DNA of 64,000 nucleotides, taken from NCBI GenBank assembly GCA_029001845.1, contig JAREWP010000033.1:248001-312000 (forward strand). Reading direction: 5' to 3'. This DNA is from Candidatus Magnetocorallium paracelense (GTDB taxonomy: Bacteria; Nitrospirota; Thermodesulfovibrionia; Thermodesulfovibrionales; Magnetobacteriaceae). Positions 27,008 to 35,900 of the stretch are shown here, one piece after another (position 1 is the first letter of the stretch; the number at the start of each line of letters is the position of its first letter). The notes beneath the pieces are model-generated. The model had not been told where the DNA came from, ran no database searches, and saw only the letters and a list, made by a program, of their open reading frames with translations. The translations under genes were made by a program, and so were the position numbers.

Positions 27008-27229
27008 TTACAGTTTCTCGAATTTTAAATCCGGGATATCTTCTATTTCAGGAAAAACAAGGTTCGGCGCATTGGGTATGTTTCCTTTTTCTATATCGGG
27101 AATATCAGGTATCTCAACAAACAATAATTCAGCCATATCCTCCATTTTTTGAAATTCAAGATCAGGCAAATCCGGTATCTCCAAAACTATAAGAACAAGA
27201 AAGAAAAAGAATCTGATATAAAATTTCAT
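27008..27229 (-). CDS. small secreted or anchored protein with IPD repeats, unknown
   Basis: The 73-residue protein has an N-terminal hydrophobic segment (KFYIRFFFFLVLIVL) that could be a signal peptide or anchor. An acidic, proline-rich tail follows, with repeated motifs such as EIPDLPDLEF, EIPDIPDIEKG and EIEDIPDLKFEKL. A good agaggt site precedes the ATG at 27229; an upstream ATG at 27268 has no such site. It converges on the diguanylate cyclase gene, 13 bases away. I do not recognise the family. Confidence 0.55.
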   Translation of the reverse strand: MKFYIRFFFFLVLIVLEIPDLPDLEFQKMEDMAELLFVEIPDIPDIEKGNIPNAPNLVFPEIEDIPDLKFEKL

Positions 27230-27291
27230 ATGACCTCTATCTGTTACTATATATATTATATCGTACATTTCTCAACTATCTTAAACAACAA

Positions 27292-27448
27292 TTAACTAAA
27301 AACAGCAGTCAGCTATCAGCGGTCAGCCTTCAGCTAAGGAAAGAATTGATGTTATGCCAATAATAAACTTCACCTTACGGGTGAATCTGTTTTGAACCAT
27401 AAAGTGTTGCAATTAAAAAGCTGACAGCTAAATGCTGTTTTTAGTTAA
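27292..27448 (+). repeat. ~155-bp GTCAGC palindromic element, copy C
   Basis: Full copy with ends ttaactaaaaacagcagtca and tgctgtttttagttaa. It ends 16 bases before the chosen start of the M23 peptidase and supplies an upstream in-frame ATG that is probably not used. Confidence 0.8.
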
Positions 27449-27464
27449 TGACATTGAAACAACA

Positions 27465-28373
27465 ATGATAAATGCAACCATAAATCCAGGCAGCAAAAAT
27501 TCATTACGCTCCCACTTTTTGACAGCTTTCCCCATAGTGCTGTGGCTAATCCTCTCTATCTGCTTTCCCGACACGGAAGCATCGGAAATATTCTCTTCTC
27601 TCTCCTCCAACACGGTCTCTCCGGGCGACGCCTTCATCTCGGAAATCACAACCCCTCATAGACCGACAGGGGAATTCAAAGGTGACAGAATCATCTTTTA
27701 TCCCTTTACAGAGAAAACATTCATTGCCTTTATTCCTGTAAGTCTTCATACCAAGCCGGGATCGTATACACTTCTAATAAATTACGGAAACAAAAAAAAT
27801 CATCATACAATTTCCGTTTCACCACAAAATTTCCCTGAAATAAATCTCTCCCTGCCTGGGGGGAAGGTTTTTCTCAGCCCTGAAAATGAAGCAAGGGCGG
27901 AGAGAGAGAGCAGGGTTCTCTCTATGATTTGGGAAAAATCGACAAAACTGCAATGGAAGGAGGACGACTTTCTTCCTCCTATGAATACTCCGATATCTTC
28001 CGGCTTTGGCCTTGTGAGAATAATGAACGGGAAGAAGAGAAGCATCCATAAGGGAATCGATTATAAGGGACGAACAGGTTTTCCCGTTAAAAGCATTAAC
28101 GCAGGAAGAGTCCTGTTTAGAGGAGACCTTTTCTTTGGAGGGAATACCTTAATCATAGACCACGGCGCCGCATTGTATTCATATTATATGCATCTCTCGA
28201 AATTCAGGGTCAAGGCCGGAGAGTCGGTAAAAAGAGGAGAGACGATAGGCTATGTGGGCGCTACAGGCCGCGCCACGGGCCCCCATCTTCATATGGGCGT
28301 TAAATTAAAAGGATTTAGTATAAATCCGGAATCGCTCTTTAAGATAAATTTTCAGGAGGTTAGCAAAAACTAA
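27465..28373 (+). CDS. M23 family (LytM-type) peptidase, exported
   Basis: A 302-residue protein with a hydrophobic export segment near residues 17-34 (HFLTAFPIVLWLILSICF), an N-terminal beta-rich domain, and a C-terminal M23 metallopeptidase domain. Zinc and catalytic residues are present: His and Asp in SIHKGIDYKG (near residue 195), YYMHLS, and GPHLHMGV (near residue 273). The intact set suggests an active endopeptidase that cuts peptidoglycan cross-bridges in the periplasm. No clear ribosome-binding site is visible, and the frame is open into the preceding repeat, so the start is uncertain. Confidence 0.85.
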   Translation: MINATINPGSKNSLRSHFLTAFPIVLWLILSICFPDTEASEIFSSLSSNTVSPGDAFISEITTPHRPTGEFKGDRIIFYPFTEKTFIAFIPVSLHTKPGSYTLLINYGNKKNHHTISVSPQNFPEINLSLPGGKVFLSPENEARAERESRVLSMIWEKSTKLQWKEDDFLPPMNTPISSGFGLVRIMNGKKRSIHKGIDYKGRTGFPVKSINAGRVLFRGDLFFGGNTLIIDHGAALYSYYMHLSKFRVKAGESVKRGETIGYVGATGRATGPHLHMGVKLKGFSINPESLFKINFQEVSKN

Positions 28374-28407
28374 TATATAAGTCCCTTTTATGCCCCGGGG
28401 ATTTATC

Positions 28408-28564
28408 AAAAAAGCATTTAGCCATCAGCTATCAGCTTTAAAATTGCAACACTTTACAATTCAAAACACATTCACCTATAAGGTGAAGCTTATTATTGGC
28501 GGAATATCAATACTTTCCCAAGCTGAAGGCTGACCGCTGATAGCTGACTGCTGTTTTTAGTTAA
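28408..28564 (-). repeat. ~155-bp GTCAGC palindromic element, copy D
   Basis: Full copy in the opposite orientation to A-C. Its end (ctgtttttagttaa) contains the stop codon of the amt gene read on the minus strand, so the element sits exactly on the amt 3' end, between amt and the M23 gene. Confidence 0.8.
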
Positions 28565-29901
28565 TACCTCGAATCGGAATGTATAAGCCCGTAGCCGTGT
28601 TCGCTGTGGAGCGACTGGTCAAGGCCCATTAACTCCTCATTATCACTGATTCTGAATCCCGTAGTTTTTTCTACAATTATACAAATAATCAATGTTCCCA
28701 GAGCTGCCAACACAATTGTCGCTCCCATTCCCATTAACTGAACGAGAAGCTGATTCCACATGGTCCAGCCGGCGCTTCCTGCTGCCTTGGCTGCATCGTT
28801 CATCCAGCTTTCTCGAATAAAAAAGGAAAGTAAAATCACTCCGGCGCCGCTTCCCACGCCGTGAATACCAAAACAATCGAGACTGTCGTCATACTTAAAC
28901 TTGTTTTTTGCAGCCAGGGCATAGAAACACAAAAAAGACGAAATCGCTCCCAGCGCAAGCGCTCCTGTAGGATAAACAACACCGGCGGCAGGAGTAATCA
29001 CAACCAGACCGGCCAATATTCCTGAGGCAAACCCTAAGGAAGTAACTTTTCTGAATTTTACCCCTTCGATCAACATCCACGTCAAAGCGCCGCTTGCAGC
29101 TGATATCTGAGTCATAGTGAGGGCGCGAGCCGTATCCAGACCGCTTTGAACTGTAGAACCGGCATTAAAACCGTACCAGCCGACCCAAAGAAAACCCGCT
29201 CCCGTAAGAGTCATAACGAGATTGTTGGGATGCATGGCGGTTTTGGGATAACCGTGCCTGGCGCCAAGAAAAAGAGCGACCACAAGAGCACTGACGCCGG
29301 CTGAAACGTGGATAACAAGACCGCCGGCAAGGTCGATAACACCGGCTGCGCCGGCATTGAACAACCACCCGTCCGAAGCCCAGACCCAGTGGCAAAGCGG
29401 ACTGTAAACGAATAAAAACCAAAGGGAGATAAAGAAACAATACCCTCTGAAATAAACACGCTCTGCAAGCGCGCCGCTTATCAGGGCAGGCGTGATAATA
29501 GCAAACTTACCCTGAAACATGGCAAGAACATATTCCGGCACCCCGTCTGTTATCATGTCATCAATACCTTTCAGGAAAAAATAATCACTGTTCCAACCAA
29601 CAAAACCTCCCAGAATATTACTGCCAAATGTAAGGGAATAACCGCATATCACCCAAAGCACTCCGATTATCGCCATAGCGGCGAAACTGTGCATCATTGT
29701 TCCAAGAACATTCTTGGTCCTTACCAGACCGCCGTAAAACATGGCAAGTCCCGGAATCATAAACAAAACCAGCGCCGTGGAAATCAACATCCAGGCAGTC
29801 GTACCGGAATCCACCTCCTGCCCTTCTGCGGCAATTAATAAATTAGGAATTAATAACAAAAAAACAAAACCAATAAAACCTGCCAAGACTCTTAATTGCA
29901 T
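28561..29901 (-). CDS. amt: Amt family ammonium channel
   Basis: This 446-residue inner-membrane ammonium/ammonia channel has a cleavable-looking N-terminal segment and about 11 membrane helices. The two pore histidines are visible: His198 in DLAGGLVIHVSAG and His347 in DCFGIHGVGSGAG. A GGAGG site lies 4 bases before the ATG. No glnK/PII gene adjoins it, which is unusual, so control by a PII protein encoded elsewhere must be assumed. The stop codon lies at the boundary of a palindromic repeat. Confidence 0.93.
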   Translation of the reverse strand: MQLRVLAGFIGFVFLLLIPNLLIAAEGQEVDSGTTAWMLISTALVLFMIPGLAMFYGGLVRTKNVLGTMMHSFAAMAIIGVLWVICGYSLTFGSNILGGFVGWNSDYFFLKGIDDMITDGVPEYVLAMFQGKFAIITPALISGALAERVYFRGYCFFISLWFLFVYSPLCHWVWASDGWLFNAGAAGVIDLAGGLVIHVSAGVSALVVALFLGARHGYPKTAMHPNNLVMTLTGAGFLWVGWYGFNAGSTVQSGLDTARALTMTQISAASGALTWMLIEGVKFRKVTSLGFASGILAGLVVITPAAGVVYPTGALALGAISSFLCFYALAAKNKFKYDDSLDCFGIHGVGSGAGVILLSFFIRESWMNDAAKAAGSAGWTMWNQLLVQLMGMGATIVLAALGTLIICIIVEKTTGFRISDNEELMGLDQSLHSEHGYGLIHSDSRY

Positions 29902-29926
29902 ATAACCTCCATTATGAAAAATAAAG

Positions 29927-30096
29927 GTAACCGTTCACAGAGATCGGGTATCTGAGGTCTGTTTACAGAGATTTGTCTTATTCTTCACGGTAAAGACTCC
30001 GAAAAGTGTGGAAATGCCAATTATGCTCTTGAAATTCATAAAAAATCTCTTTTACCTTCAACTGACCTCTGACCTCATATCCCTGTGAACAGTTAC
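29927..30096. repeat. inverted element upstream of amt
   Basis: Arms of about 35 bases (gtaaccgttcacagagatc... and ...ccctgtgaacagttac) flank a 100-base interior. It sits 26 bases upstream of the amt ATG, so it must overlap the promoter or 5' leader. One arm also occurs alone at 14850-14874. Confidence 0.6.
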
Positions 30097-30150
30097 GAAT
30101 AAAGAATGTAAAACATTACCGGGAAATTTGCACCTCAAAACATTATTGCT

Positions 30151-30196
30151 TAAAAAACAGGCATTGAATGCCTTTAAAAGAGGCATTCAATACCTG
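30151..30196 (-). terminator. rho-independent terminator after the radical SAM gene
   Basis: On the minus strand a 16-bp stem (one mismatch) with a 7-base loop, caggtattgaatgcct and its partner, is followed directly by six Ts. It is about 170 bases after the stop of the radical SAM gene and is the natural end of that transcript. Confidence 0.75.
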
Positions 30197-30362
30197 AAAA
30201 TAATATTAGAAAACAATGAATAGCAATGGACTTCCGCTTTTATAGTGGTGTTTCTCCGGCTTTTCAATGCATAGTGAGACAACAGGGAAGAAGCAAACAC
30301 GGTTTAGTAAAGCAAAATCTGTTCCAGAGAATTGTTTATCAGCCTTCAGTCTATAGACCTAA

Positions 30363-31802
30363 TTAGTAACCAATTCTTGCGATTAACCGCTTTATCAGAG
30401 GAAAAAGGACGGAACCAACGGGGTAAACTCTTTTAGAGGCCAAAAATCTGATCAAAAATTTCATAAACCCCGGAGTATTGCGATGTTTCTGAAATTTTCT
30501 GATCAGCCATGTGGCGAAATTATTCTGATAGATATCGGGAGTGTTGTCATAGGCTCTATAGGCGCTGTAATCCTGGGGTTTAATGAAACCGTCATTCACT
30601 GCGCGGGTATATATGGGAGTACCCGGATAAAAGGCCAGATTAAAAATGTTGAGTTTAAAAGATTCCGGCAGGTCGAGCATAAAAGAGAGGGTGCAATAAA
30701 TATCCTCCTCCCTTTCATAGGGATTATCAACAATAAAGTCGGCCAATACATCTAGCTGCGAATTTTTTACATATGGCGCCAGGAGATGTACAGTCTTTTT
30801 GGCTTTGTTGATTGAAATGTTACGATTATAAACATCTTTGAGTACTCGTTCGCTTGCACTCTGTATCCCCAGCTCTATAACTTTTAAACCTGCATCAAGA
30901 AGGATATCTGTCTTTTCGGCATTAAATGTATTCGCACTCATTTCTATGGCAAAGGGAAGATTTATTTCTCTTTTGTAGATATCTGCGAATTCTCTTAAAT
31001 CCTCGCTTTTTCTGATTAAAAAGTCGTCGTCTCCAAAGAGAATTTTACTGCAACAGGTATAGACCTTTAAAAGCGCCTTCAATTCTCCTACAAAGTGAGA
31101 GACACTTCTGAAGCGGAGCGTGTTTTTACCGTAAATTTTAATATATCTGATATTGTTACAATAGCTGCATTTATGGGGACACCCCCTGGAGGTAAGAACT
31201 GTCAGAGTTGGTTCGCCAAAGGGATAGAGAGAAAAATGCCCTCCCATATCGATATCTGTCGCTCTGTACAGATCATCGCTTAATATATAATGAGTGAAAA
31301 GGTCATTGTCGGCGCAGGGCAGGGAATCCAGATCGTCGATTAGAGGTGCGGCTCTGCTTTCACGACTTTTATCTTTACCGTGATAATCGAGATTGGGAAT
31401 GTCGTCGTAGTTCACACCCCTTTCAATCCTCTCCGCCAAATCACACACAACAGGCTCCCCTTCACCGTAACAAACGATGTCTGCATACTCTGTACTCAAT
31501 TCAGGCTCTGCAAAGCAATGGGGGCCTCCCCAGACAACCTTGATGTCCGGTTTAATCTCTTTGACCATTTTCGTTATATCGATCGCTCTGATTACGTAAA
31601 AGCTGAAAACAGAGATCATAACCAATTCGGTTTGCTCTATTAATCCCTTTAACTTATATATTGTGTCACGAGAATATCCGAAGTTGTCGGTCAAAGTTAC
31701 GGTCACCACCTCATGACCGCAACGCTTCAACAAAGCAGCAATAAGATTCGCGCCGCGAGCCCCCGAAACAGGGCCATTTACATCTGTCATTAAAATCTTC
31801 AT
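30363..31802 (-). CDS. B12-binding domain radical SAM protein
   Basis: This 479-residue protein has an N-terminal cobalamin-binding-like Rossmann domain (MKILMTDVNGP, ISVFSF, VWGGPHC) and a radical SAM core with the cluster motif CPHKCSYC (Cys208, Cys212, Cys215). The family includes methyltransferases and ring-forming enzymes; the substrate cannot be told from sequence. Its C-terminal part is basic (FLASKRVYPVGSVLFPLIKR). I chose the ATG at 31802 because homology begins there; the frame is open to 31838 without better signals. It stands alone and has its own terminator. Confidence 0.85.
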   Translation of the reverse strand: MKILMTDVNGPVSGARGANLIAALLKRCGHEVVTVTLTDNFGYSRDTIYKLKGLIEQTELVMISVFSFYVIRAIDITKMVKEIKPDIKVVWGGPHCFAEPELSTEYADIVCYGEGEPVVCDLAERIERGVNYDDIPNLDYHGKDKSRESRAAPLIDDLDSLPCADNDLFTHYILSDDLYRATDIDMGGHFSLYPFGEPTLTVLTSRGCPHKCSYCNNIRYIKIYGKNTLRFRSVSHFVGELKALLKVYTCCSKILFGDDDFLIRKSEDLREFADIYKREINLPFAIEMSANTFNAEKTDILLDAGLKVIELGIQSASERVLKDVYNRNISINKAKKTVHLLAPYVKNSQLDVLADFIVDNPYEREEDIYCTLSFMLDLPESFKLNIFNLAFYPGTPIYTRAVNDGFIKPQDYSAYRAYDNTPDIYQNNFATWLIRKFQKHRNTPGFMKFLIRFLASKRVYPVGSVLFPLIKRLIARIGY

Positions 31803-31872
31803 TGAGCCGTTTAAGAAAGTCTTGTAAAGATAGCACATGGGAATTATGAAAATTCCTATGTGTTGAATTCAT

Positions 31873-32025
31873 CTAAAAAAAAACAGCATTTAGCTGTCAG
31901 CTCTTTAATAGTAACACTTTATGTTTATAACAGATTCACCCATTAAGGTAAAGCTTATTATTGGCATAACATCAATTCTTTCCTTAGCTGAAGGCTGACC
32001 GCTGATAGCTGACTGCTGTTTTTTA
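31873..32025 (-). repeat. ~155-bp GTCAGC palindromic element, copy E
   Basis: Full copy, same orientation as D, in the gap upstream of the radical SAM gene. It is 67 bases from the 181-bp MITE copy 2, so two different elements have gathered in the same gap. Confidence 0.8.
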
Positions 32026-32091
32026 TATGAAATATCAAGTTTTATAAAATCCCCATATTCTACAACAATAAGAAATTAAAATTCTTACTTA

Positions 32092-32272
32092 AGGGTTGAC
32101 TCAAAAATAAATTCGCATTAAAAGGTGACACCTTCACATCATCTTTGATTGCACTTCAATCGCAAAATCCTCAACATAGCGCTGCTATGCCTGCGGTTTT
32201 GCTCATTCAGTGCAACCAAATATAATGCAAATCTGTCTCTTTTAATTACGAATTTATTTTTGAGTCAACCCT
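32092..32272. mobile_element. 181-bp MITE-like element, copy 2
   Basis: Terminal inverted repeats of 24 bp are perfect here (agggttgactcaaaaataaa... and its complement). Apart from a few substitutions it equals copy 1 at 10452-10632. Such identity over 181 bases suggests recent movement or gene conversion. The transposase that would move it is not in the window. Confidence 0.85.
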
Positions 32273-32464
32273 AAGTGGGATTGACAATTTTTCTTGATTA
32301 AACTATATTATCAACAATGTAATTACCGGTTAACATGAAATGTTAAAAAACGATAGCTGACAAACACCGGTTATAACAAAGAAGTTTCGGAAAACAGTCA
32401 AAATAAACCAAGTCAGTAAGCATAAATAAGTTGTGCAGCTTGTGCTTGGATTAAGGTTGTCTTT

Positions 32465-32734
32465 AGACAAACTGTCGGTTACAGATTTTATGGCGCCGAT
32501 ATAACCTGGGTTTATACAAAGGCCAACATAGCAGGCATGGCCAATATTTATATAGACAGCGCCCTGCATGAAACTGTCGATCTCTACAGCAGTGAGTTTC
32601 AAGACAGGTCATCTACGGTAATAAGCGGTCTTGAACCTGACTGGCACACAATCCGGATTGAAGTATCGGGAACAAAAAGCGAGTTATCCCAAAATACTAT
32701 TGTCAATATTGACGCCTTCGAGATTCTTGAGTAA
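32465..32734 (+). pseudogene. C-terminal fragment of a surface or binding-domain protein
   Basis: An open frame without a start reads GYRFYGADITWVYTKANIAG, then MANIYIDSALHETVDLYSSE, ..WHTIRIEVSG.. and NIDAFEIL. This resembles a beta-sandwich domain seen repeatedly in large extracellular bacterial proteins, in which a wvy-k-n-G-aniYIDg-TVDLYS pattern is common. The upstream part of the gene is missing; the MITE ends about 190 bases earlier. It is probably a dead 3' end. Confidence 0.5.
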
Positions 32735-32777
32735 ACGTCCATGAACCTTCTGTTCACCGCAAAGCATGAAAATCGTT

Positions 32778-32865
32778 GGAAGTAGCAGTGATGTCCTGCC
32801 AAAACAAGGTGGTGTTTGAGTTTACGAGTTTCAGCTTGTTTTGGCAGGACATTGCTGCTACTTCC
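32778..32865. repeat. inverted repeat with 30-bp arms
   Basis: The arms ggaagtagcagtgatgtcct.. and ..aggacattgctgctacttcc pair at 28 of 30 positions around a 28-base loop. It lies 94 bases before the RHS gene start. It may be a leader structure, a bidirectional terminator lacking T-runs, or a miniature element. The open RHS frame extends into it but need not start there. Confidence 0.75.
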
Positions 32866-32959
32866 GGTTCGCATTTGTTTATTTACAGAGCAAAGTAAAA
32901 ACACATTACAGAAAAATAAAAAAATCGAATATAAATTTCACGGGAGGTTACTTAGACTA

Positions 32960-35900
32960 ATGAAAAGTAAAATAATAACATCCGTCTTTTGCTTAATCGC
33001 TCTCTTTACACCAATATTCAATTTGGAGGCAGAGGTCGATATGGACAAAATCTACTACTTATATGTAACCTGCAATAGCGAAGAAATTATGTTGAAAAAT
33101 GACAACGGTCGTTTTTCAGGTTCTGACCTGCTGTTGAACGTTAACTGGTGCAATAATGATGGTACGAGTAGTTGCAATGGCTGGTGTGATTATATCAGTC
33201 ATAAAAACTATGATTGCCCATCCGATCCTTCATGGCATATACAGTTTTTCAATAATCTCGACAAATACAAAGGACCCTCCTCGGAAAATAACCCATATGG
33301 TACGTTCACCTGTTATGGAGCTCTTGACTCGGATTTCGATGATATGGAATGTGCATGTGGAACAACAATGGAAGTAACTCCCGTCTATTCTACTTTAGAG
33401 ATTCGAACCATACCGGAAAGCGGAGGTTCCGTCATTATAGAGGCAGACAGGGCGACAGAGGTATCGAATGACATCAGTGGTGCTTATTCAACGAATCAGG
33501 ACTTCACTTTGGCAAGCGGAGATTCCGTAACCATGACGGCTGTTGCACATGAAGGGTATGCTTTCGATGATTGGCTTCCGATATCTTCATTGGAATCACA
33601 AACATTTACAGCAACCGGCGCGAATACAAGCACCTATACGGCTTATTTTAATCCTCAAGTTGCAGAAGTATCGGAGGGTGAAGGGAATCCCAATAACTCT
33701 CCCGTACTTTTAGACAATGAAGGTGAGAACATGGTGCTTGTTAACCATTTGAAAATTGCTGCTAACAATACAAATGAAGATACAATCATCATTAATGATA
33801 TGCTTTATGAAGTTACGGTTAAGGATTCTCTCTCATCTGAGACATACCCGCACGGAATGGAATTGTCTTTATATAGAGATCCGTACTGTACAGCAGGAGA
33901 GAATTTAGATTTAGTTAAAACTGGTCAAATATACCACAGTAAATACCTGGAGTTTTATCCTATAGATGAAAGATTCAAGCCGGGTGAAGTGAGATGTTAT
34001 TCCCTCTATGCCAATATTTCACAGGAGAGGTATTGTAATGAGATTACGACAAGTATCTCTCCTGACGGTCAAATAAATGCTGAATACGAAAGTCTTGATA
34101 AAGACGATAATACACAGCTCGAGTTTCAGGGTTCAACAATAAATGGAAGCGTTTTTATTGTTGGCGATAATTGTGACGTCACCTTACATGTTGACATAAA
34201 CCCGCCTGAGGGTGGCACGGTACAGATTAGCCCTGAAAAAGAGGTCTATGACCTGGGAGAAACCGTTACATTAACTGCTTCCCCAAATGAAGGGTATGTG
34301 TTTAACGGGTGGACAGGCGACTATACAGGCGATTCAACAACAATCACTATAAGGATGAAAAGTTTGTTGGATATTACGGCTAATTTTAGCGCATTGGAAA
34401 CCTATAAGTTATCCCTCACGGTCAAACCGGAGGAGGCTTCGGATTTTGTCTCTGTTGCGCCAAATAAAACAGAGTATTATGCAGGTGAAAATGTAACACT
34501 ATTCGCCACATCCACATTAGGATATAAGTTTTCAAAGTGGAGCGGCATCGATAACGGAGATGCCATGTCCGCCATAGCATCATTTCCAATGAACAGCGAT
34601 AAATTGGTAACAGCCTTTTTCAAGGCCCCGCCACCGTCGGGAGAAGAAGAACACGGGAAAACTGAAGACCCGGTTAACACGGCGACAGGAGAGTTCTACT
34701 TTGTTCAACCCCTCTTTGACCTGGGAGGCCCCATGAATCTCTCTCTGGATATTTATTATGGAAGCGGAACCTCCAATAAACAGGCAATCACCACGGCCTT
34801 TGGGGATGATCTCGGTAAAAACCTGGTCCACAATTTCCATATAAAAATAGATTCCGCCACGGATTCCAGAGTGGATATTCTCTATGACAACGGTAAAATT
34901 TTAACCTTTGAATCCAATGACGATGAGTGGGATCTTATTACAATGGAACAAAATCCTTTTCAACTGAAAAAAGGCGATTCCGGGAAATTTTACCTTCTTG
35001 ACCCGCTAAAGGCTTATGTGTATGTGTTTTCTACCGATCTCACTCTGGAAAAGATCACGGACAGAAGCGGAAACGCCCTGTTGCTGTCTTACGATGCAAA
35101 TGCAAACCTTTCCACGGTTTCTGACGGTTTGGGAAGAACGATCCTTTTTACATACTCCGATGATCGTTTAACAACGATAAGCGACGGATACGGCAGAAGC
35201 TACAACCTGACTTTTGATAACGGTTCGCTCCTTGCCATAACCGATCCAATGGGCTACGTCACATCCTATACATATAATTCCGAGGATTCCGGGCTGATCG
35301 AAAAGATAACGTTACCAAAGGGAAACCACCACTATGTACAGGAATATAATGCTGACGGCAAAGTCTCTGCTCAGATTGACGCCTTTGGTAATGTAATGAC
35401 AATCGATTATATGGAAGACAAAACAGTAATCACCTATCCCGACGCCAATCAGACTGTTCATGAGCACTATAATGAGCAATTTCTCCGTTCCATAACGGAT
35501 CCGAATGGAGTGGTTGTTTCTCTGGATTACGATGAAGCAGGAAGAAGAACGGAGCTTGTTGATCAGACAGGGGCCGTTACACAGGTCTCATACGACAGTA
35601 ATTCAGGGAAAAAGACATCTGCGTCAAATCCGCTGGGAGACACCATGACCAATGAGTTTAACACAACAGACCAGACCTTTGAAGAAGTAACTTTCACTTT
35701 TCACGATATGGCGAAAAAGATGTTCCCAGGCGGAGAAAGCGAATCCTATGAGTCGGACAGCGCCGGTCGGGTCATAAAAAAAATCGATCCTGCCGGAAAT
35801 GTCCATACACAGACCTATAACGAAAAGGGACAGCCCCTGGTTATGACTTTACCGGGTGGAGATACGTTGACCTTCACATATAATGACGACGGCGCCCTTG

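Noticed and set aside
32816-32959. N-terminal extension of the RHS protein
   Set aside because: It begins inside a hairpin repeat and lacks a ribosome-binding site; the ATG at 32960 has a signal peptide and a gggaggt site.
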